In this document: piece by piece, positions 24,656 through 33,002 of the stretch | Position numbering within the stretch: position 1 is the stretch's first letter | Layout: every line of letters starts with the position of its first letter | NCBI GenBank assembly: GCA_034667465.1 | Contig: JAXDJV010000024.1 | Location: 62,001 to 126,000 of the forward strand | Source of the DNA: JAOBAU01 sp034667465 | GTDB lineage: Bacteria > Acidobacteriota > Thermoanaerobaculia > Gp7-AA8 | Direction of reading: 5' to 3' | DNA: 64,000 bases | The notes under the pieces: generated by a model | Databases searched by the model: none | Told to the model about the DNA's origin: nothing | Seen by the model: only the letters and a program-made list of their open reading frames with translations | Position numbers and translations under genes: made by a program

Positions 24656-26698
24656 TCAGTTCACCGCGTGCGCCCGCGCTTCACGCGCGCGGCCTCCGAA
24701 GTGATCGATGAGCGAGCCGACGTCGACGACGAGGACGATCTCTCCTTCGCCGACTTCCGTCGCGCCGGCGATGCCGGGAATCGTCTTGAGCCGCTCACCG
24801 ATCGACTTGATGACCACTTCCTGCTGACGCACGAGCGCGTCGACGAGGATGCCGGCGACCTTCTCACCGCTGCGCGTGACGACGACGAACCACTTCGTGT
24901 CGGGGCCGTGATCGCGTCCGTCTTCGAGATTGAAGGCGTCGGCGAGTCGAAGCAGCGGCAGCGTGAAATCGCGCAGCGTGAAGACTTCCTTCCGTTCGAC
25001 GGTGCGGATGTGCTTCGAGTAAATGCGCAGCGACTCTTCGACCGACGTGAGCGGAATCGCGAAGTGCTCGCCGCCCGCTTCGACGACCAGCGCCTGAATG
25101 ATCGCCAGCGTGATCGGCAGCATGATCCGGAACGTCGTTCCCTGGCCGATGGTCGACGTGACGTCGATCGTTCCCTTCAGCTCCTGAATGTTTTTCTTCA
25201 CGACGTCGAGTCCGACGCCGCGGCCGGAGATCTCACTGACCGAGCTGGCGGTCGAGAATCCGGGCGTGAACATCAGCTCCAGCGCGCGCTGCTGATCGAC
25301 GACTTCTTTGTCGCCGACGAGTCCTCGTTTCGCCGCGACTTTGCGAATGAGCTCGGGATCGATGCCGCGTCCGTCGTCGGTGACGTCGAGGACGACGGAG
25401 TTGCCCTGCTGATACGCGAGCAGCGTGACGCGACCGGCCACCGGCTTGCCGGCAGCGGCGCGCTCTTCCGCCGATTCGATACCGTGATCGATGGCGTTGC
25501 GGATGATGTGCATCAGCGGATCGGTCAGCTCCTCGACCATCATCTTGTCGAGCTCCGTATCTTCGCCGCGCAACACGAGCTCGAGCTCCTTGCCGAGCTC
25601 GCGCGCGACCTTGCGCACCGTGCGCGAGAGCTTCGAGTAGATCTGTCCGACCGGCACCATCCGCGTTTCGATGACCGATTTCTGCAGTTCGTTGAGCTTG
25701 CGATCGAGGTTGCGAGAGATCTTGGTCAGCTCGTGCGCGAGCATCCGCGACGCTTGCGCTTCGACGGAACGCGTCAGCGCTTCGAGCTGCGTCTTCTCGA
25801 CGATCAGCTCGCCGACGATGTTCATGACGTGATCGAGCTTGCCGATGTCGACGCGCACCGTCTGCGACACCGATCGCAGCGATACTTCTTCCTCGACAGC
25901 CGCTTCCGGCATCGGCGCGATCTCGCTCGGCGCATGCGCACCGCCCGTTCCGGAAGGTTCGACTCTGCGCAGCGTGATCACTTTCGCTTCCGGCGCGAGC
26001 ATCGCCGCCGCGGCGTCGTTGAGCGTCGAGCCGTAGAGCAGTCGGAAGGCGATCCCGCTGCCGCCGCTGGCGTCAAGTGCGGGAAGCGTCGAGATGACCT
26101 CGCCCGCTTCGTTCAGTGCACTCGTCAGCGCGCGCAGCTTTTCGTCGAAGTCGGAGAAGTCGAAGGTCTGCTCGATGGAGAGGATGTACTTGCCGGCGCG
26201 AACGTTTTCGAGCAGGCGATGCTCTTCGTATTCGGTGAGCGACTTTTTCGTCTGCTCGTCGAGCGTGAGATCGGCGAAGGGATCGTCGACTTTCTTCTGC
26301 GTCTGCGCGCTGATGGTCTGATGGATGCGGCGCGTCAGGCCGGTGATGTCGATCAGTCCGCCGAGCGAGGGATCGTTGATGGCGATGACGAGCCGGTTCA
26401 GCGAATCGATGGCGTCGTAGAGAAGATCGATGAGCTCGCGATTGATCTCGATCTTCCCCATCCGGAGGCGATCGAGCATGTCCTCGAGGTTGTGCGACAG
26501 CTCGGAGATCTCGGCGAATCCGAGCATCCCGGCCAGACCTTTGAGCGAGTGCACCTCGCGAAAGATCTTGTTGACGACTTCAGGCCGGACGTTCTTTCCC
26601 TGCGACTCGAACTCGACCAGATCGCGCGAGAGCGTGTCGAGGAGCTCTTCGGCTTCGCTGGTGAACTCCTCGCGGGCGCGATCGTCTTCCCGAGTCAT
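24656..26698 (-). CDS. cheA: CheA-type chemosensory histidine kinase
   Basis: 680 residues. The P1 (HPt) domain covers 8-110 with phospho-accepting His50 in REVHSLKGLAGMLG. A CheY/CheB-binding-like P2 region (about 165-250) is followed by the P3 dimerisation domain (about 280-345; LDHVMNIVGELIVEKTQL), the P4 kinase domain with HIIRNAIDHGIES (N box), DDGRGIDPE (G1) and GRGVGLDVVK (G2), then a P5 CheW-like domain to about 665. It autophosphorylates and passes phosphate to CheY. All catalytic elements are present. It heads the minus-strand run cheA, ATPase, cheW, zinc-ribbon receiver, HEAT, cheR, with gaps or overlaps of only a few bases. Confidence 0.95.
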   Translation of the reverse strand: MTREDDRAREEFTSEAEELLDTLSRDLVEFESQGKNVRPEVVNKIFREVHSLKGLAGMLGFAEISELSHNLEDMLDRLRMGKIEINRELIDLLYDAIDSLNRLVIAINDPSLGGLIDITGLTRRIHQTISAQTQKKVDDPFADLTLDEQTKKSLTEYEEHRLLENVRAGKYILSIEQTFDFSDFDEKLRALTSALNEAGEVISTLPALDASGGSGIAFRLLYGSTLNDAAAAMLAPEAKVITLRRVEPSGTGGAHAPSEIAPMPEAAVEEEVSLRSVSQTVRVDIGKLDHVMNIVGELIVEKTQLEALTRSVEAQASRMLAHELTKISRNLDRKLNELQKSVIETRMVPVGQIYSKLSRTVRKVARELGKELELVLRGEDTELDKMMVEELTDPLMHIIRNAIDHGIESAEERAAAGKPVAGRVTLLAYQQGNSVVLDVTDDGRGIDPELIRKVAAKRGLVGDKEVVDQQRALELMFTPGFSTASSVSEISGRGVGLDVVKKNIQELKGTIDVTSTIGQGTTFRIMLPITLAIIQALVVEAGGEHFAIPLTSVEESLRIYSKHIRTVERKEVFTLRDFTLPLLRLADAFNLEDGRDHGPDTKWFVVVTRSGEKVAGILVDALVRQQEVVIKSIGERLKTIPGIAGATEVGEGEIVLVVDVGSLIDHFGGRAREARAHAVN

Positions 26699-26736
26699 CG
26701 CGCCAATTGTAAGTGGAGGAGTGGCGATCTCGACGC

Positions 26737-27165
26737 TTACGGCGCGGGGGCGCTCGGAGCAGTGGCAGCGAGGCGCGCGCGGCGGGCCGCTTCGAGGTTC
26801 TGCCTGCGAGCCGCGAGTGCCTGCGGCGACATCGTGCCAAGGATTATGTCGAGTTTCAGCGAACGACCTTCGCGGACGACACCGAGCGTGAGGTGATCTC
26901 CAGCACGTTGCTCGCCGAGAAAGAGCAGCAGCTCGAGCTCGTCGCCGAAATCGACGGACCGACCATTCATCGTCGTCACGATGTCACCGGCGCGGACGCC
27001 GGCTCGGTCGGACGGACCATCCGGAGCAACGCTCCGCACGTTCAACACTCGATGCCCTGACTTCGACGGCGCCGACCACGTGTACTGCATTCCCAGCCAC
27101 CCCGGCGATGCCGCGCGCGGAGACGCTCCTGCCAACGCCATGATCAACACGATCACCGGCATCAT
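26737..27165 (-). CDS. secreted PDZ-domain protein
   Basis: 142 residues from the ATG at 27165, with GGAGG seven bases upstream. A signal peptide (MMPVIVLIMALAGASPRAAS) precedes a single PDZ domain (about 30-110): VRSVAPDGPSDRAGVRAGDIVTTMNGRSV is the carboxylate-binding and loop region. There is no protease domain, so it is probably an adaptor that binds C-termini or nearby peptides in the periplasm. The ATGA overlap with the upstream repeat-protein gene shows coupling. It lies between CheY and CheA genes but has no clear signalling link. Confidence 0.8.
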   Translation of the reverse strand: MMPVIVLIMALAGASPRAASPGWLGMQYTWSAPSKSGHRVLNVRSVAPDGPSDRAGVRAGDIVTTMNGRSVDFGDELELLLFLGEQRAGDHLTLGVVREGRSLKLDIILGTMSPQALAARRQNLEAARRARLAATAPSAPAP

Positions 27166-29300
27166 GGAGTCGCCTCCTCGGTCGGCCGCGGATCGACGGT
27201 TTGTTCCGTGAGCGGATTGATCGTCACCTGCCTGCAGCGGCCATCGAGAACATGTTCCGCGCAAACGGTGTAGACGCCGGGCTCCAGATACGCAGCCCCT
27301 TCGTACAATCCGAATGGCGAGCCGGGCAGGAAGTACATGTTCAACGAGGCGAGCGTTCCTCCTCGACCAACGTACCCGCGGCTCCGCAGCCGCAACTTTC
27401 CTCCGCGCGGCTGAAGCACCAGCGTCGCCGGCGTGCTCGATTCCTGCCGGAGTTGCGCGACCAGCGCCGGGTACAACTGCGTCATCACGATGACCTGCAG
27501 CGGGCCGCGCCGCGGTGATGAATATTCGAAACGGCCTTCAACGTCGGTGAAAAGCAGAGTCCACGATTCGCCCCCATCGGCGGACACACGCACGACGGCT
27601 CCGCTCGCCGGCGCGCCGTTCGGTGTCATCACGATTGCGGAGACTTCATGCACGGGCTCCAGCTGGAGTTTGACCTCGGTCGTCTCACCCTTTGTAACGT
27701 GCGCCGGGCGTCCGGGCGCCGTTCCGCTGCGTCCTTCACCGTCAATGGCGTAGCTGCCTTCGTCGATTCCGATGAAATCGAACTTCCCATCGTCGTCTGT
27801 CATCTGCTGAGCAACCAGTCGTCCGTCCCGCATGACGTGGACGGCGGCCCTTTCCTCAGAGCCTTTCGCATCGACAACCGTTCCCTGGATGCGTCCGCCC
27901 GGAAGCGTGATTTCGATGGATGCAGGCGTCTCAGTCGCTTCAGGGACGTTGATGCTCTTTGCGCGGATGCGCGCGCCATCGGGACCGTGCGGATAGATCG
28001 TCGGAGTCCAGGAACCGGGACGTGGAAATGCTGCGTCGAACTCGCCGAGGGAGTTCGTCTTTGCGCTCACACTGCGGCCCGACTGCTGCGTGAAGCGGAT
28101 CTCAGCCTCGAGCGGCGCATCACCAACACGCAGAACACCGCGCGTCATGATGCGGTGAATCGAGAGAGGAATCGTCGTCGTCGCGCCTTTCGACAGGTCG
28201 ACGTCGAACCGTTCGAGGATGGCATCGCTCCGGTCTTTGACGACGGCTCGATAGTCATCAGCACGAAGACGCTCGGCGCGCCAGATGCCTTCGAGCGATG
28301 CAGCGTGACGAAGCGGCGGAGTCGCTTCACGCGCAAGCGGAATCCGCTCTTCCAGTTCGATCGTCCACGGCTTTCCATCGGAATCGACCGGTGGATCGAG
28401 GCGAACTTCCAGCGCCGCCCATGGAAGATGCCGGATCGCACGCGGCCACGTAAGACTTTCACCATCGCGAATGTTCACTACCGGCAGCAACACCGGCGAA
28501 AAACCTTCAACGCGCGACACAAGACGATATTCGCCGTCAGCGATCCCGGTAAGTTGAAAGAAACCGCGTCGATTCGTTCGTGCGAAAACTTCGCGCGGCA
28601 ACGCATGGCCTTCTTCACCAGATGCCGTCGCGGCGGGAGCCAGAAGAAGTCGCGCACCTTCGAGCGGCTTTCCATCAGGTCCCTCGACCCAGCCGGAAAG
28701 ACTGCCGCCGGGATGAAGAGCGCGCGGTTCGAGCGAGCGAACCTCACCGGCGCGGGCGATGACACCCCAGTAGTAAATCGGCGCGAGACCAGGAGTGGTC
28801 AGCCGCAAATCGAACGGCAGATCGGCCGGCCCGAGACAGTCCCACTTTCCATCGGCGTAACTGCAATCGAGGCGATGGCCGGACGCCGGTAACTGCGCGC
28901 GCTCGCCGGATGCCGGTAACGGAAAAGCCGTCGCTTCGATGCTCGCCGGGAACTTCACGCGACCAGGTTCGAACGCGCTCTGCAGGTGAGCCACCGGACG
29001 AAGAGCGAGGATCACATCGCCTTCGTGCGGCGTCGTGAGCTCCGCGGTCTCACTCCAGCATCCTGGCGCCGACACTCGGATCAGCACCGGATGACCATCC
29101 TTTACGACGACGGTCGCCGATCTCGCGCCGTCAGGAACGACGACGCGCGTTTCCTCGCCACCGTCGACATCGAGCGCGATGATGGTTGCGTGCGAAAGGC
29201 AGCCGCTGGCAGCGGGAACCGGCGCGATGCGCACGACTACGTCAGCTGCAAAGACGCCGGCCGGCAGCGCAAGCAGAAGGAAGAGCGTACGCCCGGTCAT
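27162..29300 (-). CDS. secreted protein with carboxypeptidase-regulatory-like (CarboxypepD_reg) repeats
   Basis: 712 residues from the ATG at 29300, which directly precedes the signal peptide (MTGRTLFLLLALPAGVFA^A). It contains several Ig-like/CarboxypepD_reg-type modules, recognisable as GSLSGWVEGPDGKPLEGARLLL, RGFFQLTGIADGEYRLVS, GRIQGTVVDAKGS, DGKFDFIGIDEGSYAIDG and ASGAVVRVS. Such modules bind carbohydrate or protein outside the cell; no catalytic domain is visible. The stop overlaps the PDZ gene and the start overlaps the Cys-rich protein stop, so the three form a tight operon exporting extracytoplasmic proteins. Confidence 0.8.
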   Translation of the reverse strand: MTGRTLFLLLALPAGVFAADVVVRIAPVPAASGCLSHATIIALDVDGGEETRVVVPDGARSATVVVKDGHPVLIRVSAPGCWSETAELTTPHEGDVILALRPVAHLQSAFEPGRVKFPASIEATAFPLPASGERAQLPASGHRLDCSYADGKWDCLGPADLPFDLRLTTPGLAPIYYWGVIARAGEVRSLEPRALHPGGSLSGWVEGPDGKPLEGARLLLAPAATASGEEGHALPREVFARTNRRGFFQLTGIADGEYRLVSRVEGFSPVLLPVVNIRDGESLTWPRAIRHLPWAALEVRLDPPVDSDGKPWTIELEERIPLAREATPPLRHAASLEGIWRAERLRADDYRAVVKDRSDAILERFDVDLSKGATTTIPLSIHRIMTRGVLRVGDAPLEAEIRFTQQSGRSVSAKTNSLGEFDAAFPRPGSWTPTIYPHGPDGARIRAKSINVPEATETPASIEITLPGGRIQGTVVDAKGSEERAAVHVMRDGRLVAQQMTDDDGKFDFIGIDEGSYAIDGEGRSGTAPGRPAHVTKGETTEVKLQLEPVHEVSAIVMTPNGAPASGAVVRVSADGGESWTLLFTDVEGRFEYSSPRRGPLQVIVMTQLYPALVAQLRQESSTPATLVLQPRGGKLRLRSRGYVGRGGTLASLNMYFLPGSPFGLYEGAAYLEPGVYTVCAEHVLDGRCRQVTINPLTEQTVDPRPTEEATP

Positions 29301-29545
29301 ACCGAGTAGCAGTAATCCATCCTGCAATAGCACTCGCAGTAAAGATTGCCGTTACCCGGATCGGGCATGCAGTCGCAGTAACCGGTACATGTCGCTGCGG
29401 ATGCCCAGTGTCCCGACAACCGGATCCAGCAGTCGGCCGTATCAACGCGGGTCCTGCATTCGTACAGCTGGCAATCTGCATTCACTGCGACTGCCGACGC
29501 GAGCAAACAGAGCGTCACCGCCAGAACACGCAGAGATCCTGACAT
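29297..29545 (-). CDS. small secreted cysteine-rich protein
   Basis: 82 residues with a signal peptide (MSGSLRVLAVTLCLLASAVAVNA^DCQ). The mature part of about 58 residues has ten cysteines, in a pattern C-x4-C-x7-C, then several C-x-C, C-x2-C and C-x3-C spacings near the end (GYCDC, YCECYC, MDYCYSV), enough for five disulfides or a metal cluster. No known family is recognised. A GGAGG precedes the ATG. Its stop overlaps the ATG of the large repeat protein (ATGA). The compact Cys-rich form resembles secreted knottin-like or metal-binding peptides; the role is unknown. Confidence 0.65.
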   Translation of the reverse strand: MSGSLRVLAVTLCLLASAVAVNADCQLYECRTRVDTADCWIRLSGHWASAATCTGYCDCMPDPGNGNLYCECYCRMDYCYSV

Positions 29546-29614
29546 CGCTCATTTCCTCCGACCACAAACATACGGACAGAAGCATCAGCCGTCAAGACAC
29601 CTGTAAGTAGCTAA

Positions 29615-29992
29615 CTACGTCACCTTCAGCAGCCGCCGCAACTTCTCGATCAGCTCGGCCGCCTGGAACGGCTTCACCAGATACTCCTCGGCGCCGAGGT
29701 TGGCGGCGCGGCGGCGGTCTTCGTCGCTCGATTCGGTGGAGATCACCATGATCGGGATCGTTTTGTAGACGGGGTGGTTCTTCAGAAAGCTCACCAGCTC
29801 CAGCCCGTTGATGTCGGGCATGTTGATGTCGGTGAGGATGGCGTCGAACGTGTGGTGCGGGAGCGTCTTCAGCGCTTCGAAACCGCTGGCCGCCTCGACG
29901 ATATCGAGGTCGTACGCCTCCGTCCCACCTTCGATCACCGTGGTGAGATAGGCGCGCATCGATGTCGAATCTTCGACGACCAGGATCTTCAT
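29615..29992 (-). CDS. cheY: CheY-type single-domain response regulator
   Basis: 125 residues, a complete receiver domain with the acidic pocket VVEDS (about 5-9), phosphoacceptor Asp in ILTDINMPD (about 55), Thr/Ser switch in MVISTES, and Lys in YLVKPF. There is no output domain, so it acts by binding a target such as a motor or pilus component after phosphorylation by CheA. The gene follows the DUF4388/receiver/GAF gene by six bases and is likely cotranscribed with it, upstream of the chemosensory operon on the same strand. Confidence 0.93.
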   Translation of the reverse strand: MKILVVEDSTSMRAYLTTVIEGGTEAYDLDIVEAASGFEALKTLPHHTFDAILTDINMPDINGLELVSFLKNHPVYKTIPIMVISTESSDEDRRRAANLGAEEYLVKPFQAAELIEKLRRLLKVT

Positions 29993-29998
29993 GTCAGG

Positions 29999-31984
29999 TC
30001 AGCGCCCTCCCGCCTTCTCCGCCGCGAATACGGCATTGCCGAACGCGTAGCCCGCCTGAGAAAGAAAAATCTCGAGTCCGGTGGTGTTGTCGATGGAAGC
30101 GCGATGTTCCGCGTTGTCGCCGTACAGGATACCAATGGTCCGACCGCCGTGCATGATCGGCAGCGCCACGACCTCCGTCGGCAATATCCCGCCGAGCTTT
30201 TCGATCAGCTCGACGTTCACCGCCGTCTTCCGCATCTTGCCGCGCTTCGCCTCGTTTCCATCGACGACTTCGCTCAGCAGCGACGGCATTTTGCGCGGGA
30301 TGCGGATCGCCTTCACGCGGCCGTCCATCTCTACTTCGTCGCCGGTGATACCGAAGCCGCCCAGTCCCGTGAACTGCGCTTCGCCGACCATGAAGATCGC
30401 GCCGCGGTCGAGGTACTCGGCGGACAGACGAAGGATTGTCGCCGCCACCTGCCCGATGTCGTTCGGATTCGACAACTCATTGATCAACTGCTTGAGCACG
30501 GAGAAGCTCCGATCGAGACTCTCCTTCTCCGCCATGTCGTAGAAACGCTTGCCGGCGTCGGGATCGAAGCCGCCGGTGAACTGCTCCCATTGCTCGAAGG
30601 CGCGCTCGGCGAAAAGCACGAGCTCGTCGGCGAAGAGCGCGAGCTCCTCCTCGGCGAGTCCCGGCTGCAGACGCGCGGGCGATGGCTTGGTCAGATAGAG
30701 ATCGGCGCCGGCGCGCAGCAGCGCGTGACGCCTGCGCAGATCGGCTTCGTTGTCGATGACGACGATCGGCAGCCGCGGATTGCGCTTCTTCAGACGCACC
30801 ATCGTCTGCACGGACGGTCCGGCCCCATCGGGATGGAGATCGGCTTCGGTCAGCTCGAGGAACGTGACGAAGAAACTGTTCGAGCGCATCAGCTCGGTGA
30901 TCGCGCCGCGCACGTCGTCGAGCGATCCGTACTGCACGATCTTCACGCCCTTCTTCCCGAAGGCGCGCCGCGCTGCGACGCGAATCAGCGGATTGCGCTC
31001 GAAGAGGACGACGTTGCGATAGGCCTGATCGGGCGACTCGACTTCGAACAGACCGCCGGCGACCTTGAACTGTCCGCTGCGCTGTCGCGGAACGTCGCCG
31101 GTAACCGGCTCGGAACCGCGCATCGCATCCGGCGGCGGATAGGTGAGTTTCTGCGGAGCGGCCGGCGGTTCCGGGAGCGGCGGTGGCGATATCGGCGTGA
31201 ACGACTGAACAGGCGCCGGTCCGCCACCGAACGGATCTTCTTCCGTGGACGCGGAGGAAGGAGGCGGCGCGGCTGTTTCGCCGAACGGCGCATCGTCTTC
31301 ATCTTCACGCGCGGGAAACGGCAGCACGTTGTCGGTCGCGTTCTCCGCGGTACCGGGAAGTCGCGTCGGTGCCGGCGGCGCGAGTGGCTGACCGAGTCCG
31401 AGATTCAGCGATGCGGGAGTCGTCTCCGCGGACGCGGTGCCGCGCAGCAGCGCCTTCCCTGCTTTCAGCGATTCCTCGAGTCCCTTGAGCGGCTTGATCT
31501 TCTCGCCGTCGGCGGCGCCGAGGATTTTGCCGGGGGCGAAACCGCCCTCTTTGAAGAGCGCGTCGGCGTCGTATTCGATGTCGAGCGGATTGACCTGATC
31601 GCTGAGGATGAAGTTGAACTCACCTTCGCGCGAATGAAGCAGCGGCGAGACGACGTCGATGATCCGATCGCGAACGGCGTTCGACAGATCTTCGTTCGAC
31701 ATCAGGTTCAGCTCGACCGCAGCCGTGCCGTACGGGATGCCGTTCTCTTCCATCTGCCGGAGCGTTTTTCCGGCGCCGGGAGGAATGAGTTTGTTGGCTT
31801 CGAACCATGCCACGAGATCGGGATGTTCGGGCGACGAGGCATTGACGACGAGCCCCTGGCGGAACAGCACGGTGTGCCGTCCTTTGTCGTCAACGATCTC
31901 CAGCACGCCGGTGCGGCGGCTCAGGAAGACAATTTGGACGATATCGGTGAGGGAGAGATCCTCGAGCCGCCCCAGCAAACTCAC
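29999..31984 (-). CDS. DUF4388 - degenerate receiver - GAF-like signalling protein
   Basis: 661 residues from a GTG start that overlaps the nusB stop (GTGA). DUF4388 domain at 1-110 (RLEDLSLTDIVQIVFLSRRT), a Pro/Ala-rich linker (about 180-310), a receiver-like domain (about 325-450; VVLFERNPLIRVAARRAFG, IVVIDNEADL, LYLTKPS) in which the phosphoacceptor position reads FLELTEADL, with Glu where Asp is expected, and a GAF-like C-terminus (about 490-655; ILYGDNAEHRASIDN). It probably integrates signals without phosphorylation. PatA/FrzS-like proteins of this type work with polarity and motility chemosensory systems. cheY follows at once. Confidence 0.8.
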   Translation of the reverse strand: MSLLGRLEDLSLTDIVQIVFLSRRTGVLEIVDDKGRHTVLFRQGLVVNASSPEHPDLVAWFEANKLIPPGAGKTLRQMEENGIPYGTAAVELNLMSNEDLSNAVRDRIIDVVSPLLHSREGEFNFILSDQVNPLDIEYDADALFKEGGFAPGKILGAADGEKIKPLKGLEESLKAGKALLRGTASAETTPASLNLGLGQPLAPPAPTRLPGTAENATDNVLPFPAREDEDDAPFGETAAPPPSSASTEEDPFGGGPAPVQSFTPISPPPLPEPPAAPQKLTYPPPDAMRGSEPVTGDVPRQRSGQFKVAGGLFEVESPDQAYRNVVLFERNPLIRVAARRAFGKKGVKIVQYGSLDDVRGAITELMRSNSFFVTFLELTEADLHPDGAGPSVQTMVRLKKRNPRLPIVVIDNEADLRRRHALLRAGADLYLTKPSPARLQPGLAEEELALFADELVLFAERAFEQWEQFTGGFDPDAGKRFYDMAEKESLDRSFSVLKQLINELSNPNDIGQVAATILRLSAEYLDRGAIFMVGEAQFTGLGGFGITGDEVEMDGRVKAIRIPRKMPSLLSEVVDGNEAKRGKMRKTAVNVELIEKLGGILPTEVVALPIMHGGRTIGILYGDNAEHRASIDNTTGLEIFLSQAGYAFGNAVFAAEKAGGR

Positions 31985-32394
31985 GAGGCGAGATTGTAGC
32001 GTTTCAGGATGCCGTCGAGGATGCCGTTGATGAACTGCGACGACTTCTGCGTCCCGAACTTCTTCGCGATCTCGATCGCTTCGTCGATGATGACGAGCTT
32101 CGGAGTGTCATCTTCGTGCAGGAATTCGTAGATCGACATCCGGATGATGTTGCGGTCGACGACCGCCATTCGCGAGAGGCGCCAGTTGTCGGCCTGGGCC
32201 TGAATCATCTCGTCGATCTTCGGCATGTGATCGACGGTGCCGCGGAAGATCTTCGTCGCGAACTCGCGCGTGTTCGCCTTCGATTTCTCGAGATCCTCGA
32301 ACGTTGCGATGACGGTGTCGGGCGGATTGCCGGACATGTCGTACTGAAAGAGCATTTGCAGCGCGAGCTCGCGCGCTTTTCTGCGAGCGCCCAT
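31981..32394 (-). CDS. nusB: transcription antitermination factor NusB
   Basis: 137 residues, all helical. The N-terminal RRKARELALQMLFQYD and the C-terminal VVDRNIIRMSIYEF ... LVIIDEAIEIAKKFGTQKSSQFINGILD are diagnostic of NusB. It binds boxA RNA with NusE (S10) and supports antitermination on rRNA operons. The start codon follows the ribH stop without a gap; ribH-nusB adjacency is a widely conserved arrangement. Its stop overlaps the GTG of the DUF4388 signalling gene, so a housekeeping pair leads into the chemosensory genes. Confidence 0.96.
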   Translation of the reverse strand: MGARRKARELALQMLFQYDMSGNPPDTVIATFEDLEKSKANTREFATKIFRGTVDHMPKIDEMIQAQADNWRLSRMAVVDRNIIRMSIYEFLHEDDTPKLVIIDEAIEIAKKFGTQKSSQFINGILDGILKRYNLAS

Positions 32395-32868
32395 CTACCG
32401 TTTCTCCGTGCGAAGCACGCGCCACAGATTGGCCATTTCGATCGCGGCAAGAGCCGCTTCCCATCCTTTGTTGCCGGCGCCGGGCGATGAACGCGCGACC
32501 GCCTGCTCGTATGTGTTGCATGTGATGACGCCGAACGCGACCGGCTTCTGCGTGTCGACCGCGACGCGCGAGAGGTCGCTCGTGACCTGCGCGGCGATGA
32601 ATTCAAAATGCGGAGTGTCGCCGCGAAGCAGACAGCCGATCGTGATGATGGCGTCGTAGCGGTCGGCGAGGATACGCGTTAACGCCGGAATCTCGAATGC
32701 GCCGGGACAGCGAAAGAGGTCGATCGATTCATCCGCCGCGCCGTGGCGCACGAGGCAGTCGAGCGCGCCGCTCAGCAGCCCGGCGACGATCTCGTCGTTG
32801 AAGCGGCTGGCGATGACGCCGAAGCGCAGGCCATCGGCATTGAGGTCACCTTCGAAAGAGCGAGGCAT
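32395..32868 (-). CDS. ribH: 6,7-dimethyl-8-ribityllumazine synthase
   Basis: 157 residues. Conserved features include FGVIASRFNDEIV, CPGAFEIP, the TIGCLLRGDTPHFEFI segment with the catalytic His, PVAFGVITCNT and a C-terminal GNKGWEAALAAIEM. The enzyme condenses 5-amino-6-ribitylamino-uracil with 3,4-dihydroxybutanone phosphate to form lumazine, the penultimate step of riboflavin synthesis, usually as a 60-subunit or pentameric cage. It is followed immediately by nusB. No FMN riboswitch pattern was recognised upstream; the gap instead holds a palindromic repeat. Confidence 0.96.
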   Translation of the reverse strand: MPRSFEGDLNADGLRFGVIASRFNDEIVAGLLSGALDCLVRHGAADESIDLFRCPGAFEIPALTRILADRYDAIITIGCLLRGDTPHFEFIAAQVTSDLSRVAVDTQKPVAFGVITCNTYEQAVARSSPGAGNKGWEAALAAIEMANLWRVLRTEKR

Positions 32869-32903
32869 AACGGGGGCGGAGTGTAGCGCGGCGTAGCGCC
32901 GGT

Positions 32904-32997
32904 GTCATCCCGAGCGTAGCGAGGGATCTGCGTGGGCGGGGCGCGCTGCGACCGCGCGGCCCACCGCCCGGATCCTTCGCTGGCGACTCAGGATGAC
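32904..32997. repeat. CATCCTGAGCG-type hairpin repeat, copy 1
   Basis: Left arm GTCATCCCGAGCGTAGCGAG and an inverted right arm ending GACTCAGGATGAC enclose GC-rich inner arms (GTGGGCGG / CCGCCCGG-like). It occupies the gap between the ribH start and the amidase stop, so it could end amidase transcription. A near-perfect relative is at 52942-53030. Confidence 0.75.
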
Positions 32998-33002
32998 GAT
33001 CG

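Noticed and set aside
24590..26896. Long plus-strand frame (over 700 codons) across the cheA region
   Set aside because: It is antisense to cheA, has Arg/Asp/Glu-rich composition with no domain, and arises from codon bias in GC-rich DNA.
29774..31999. Long plus-strand frame opposite the DUF4388/receiver/GAF gene
   Set aside because: Antisense shadow without recognisable domain; the minus-strand protein has clear domains.
32869..32903. FMN riboswitch upstream of ribH
   Set aside because: The gap is short and holds a CATCCTGAG hairpin; no RFN-element core sequences are visible.
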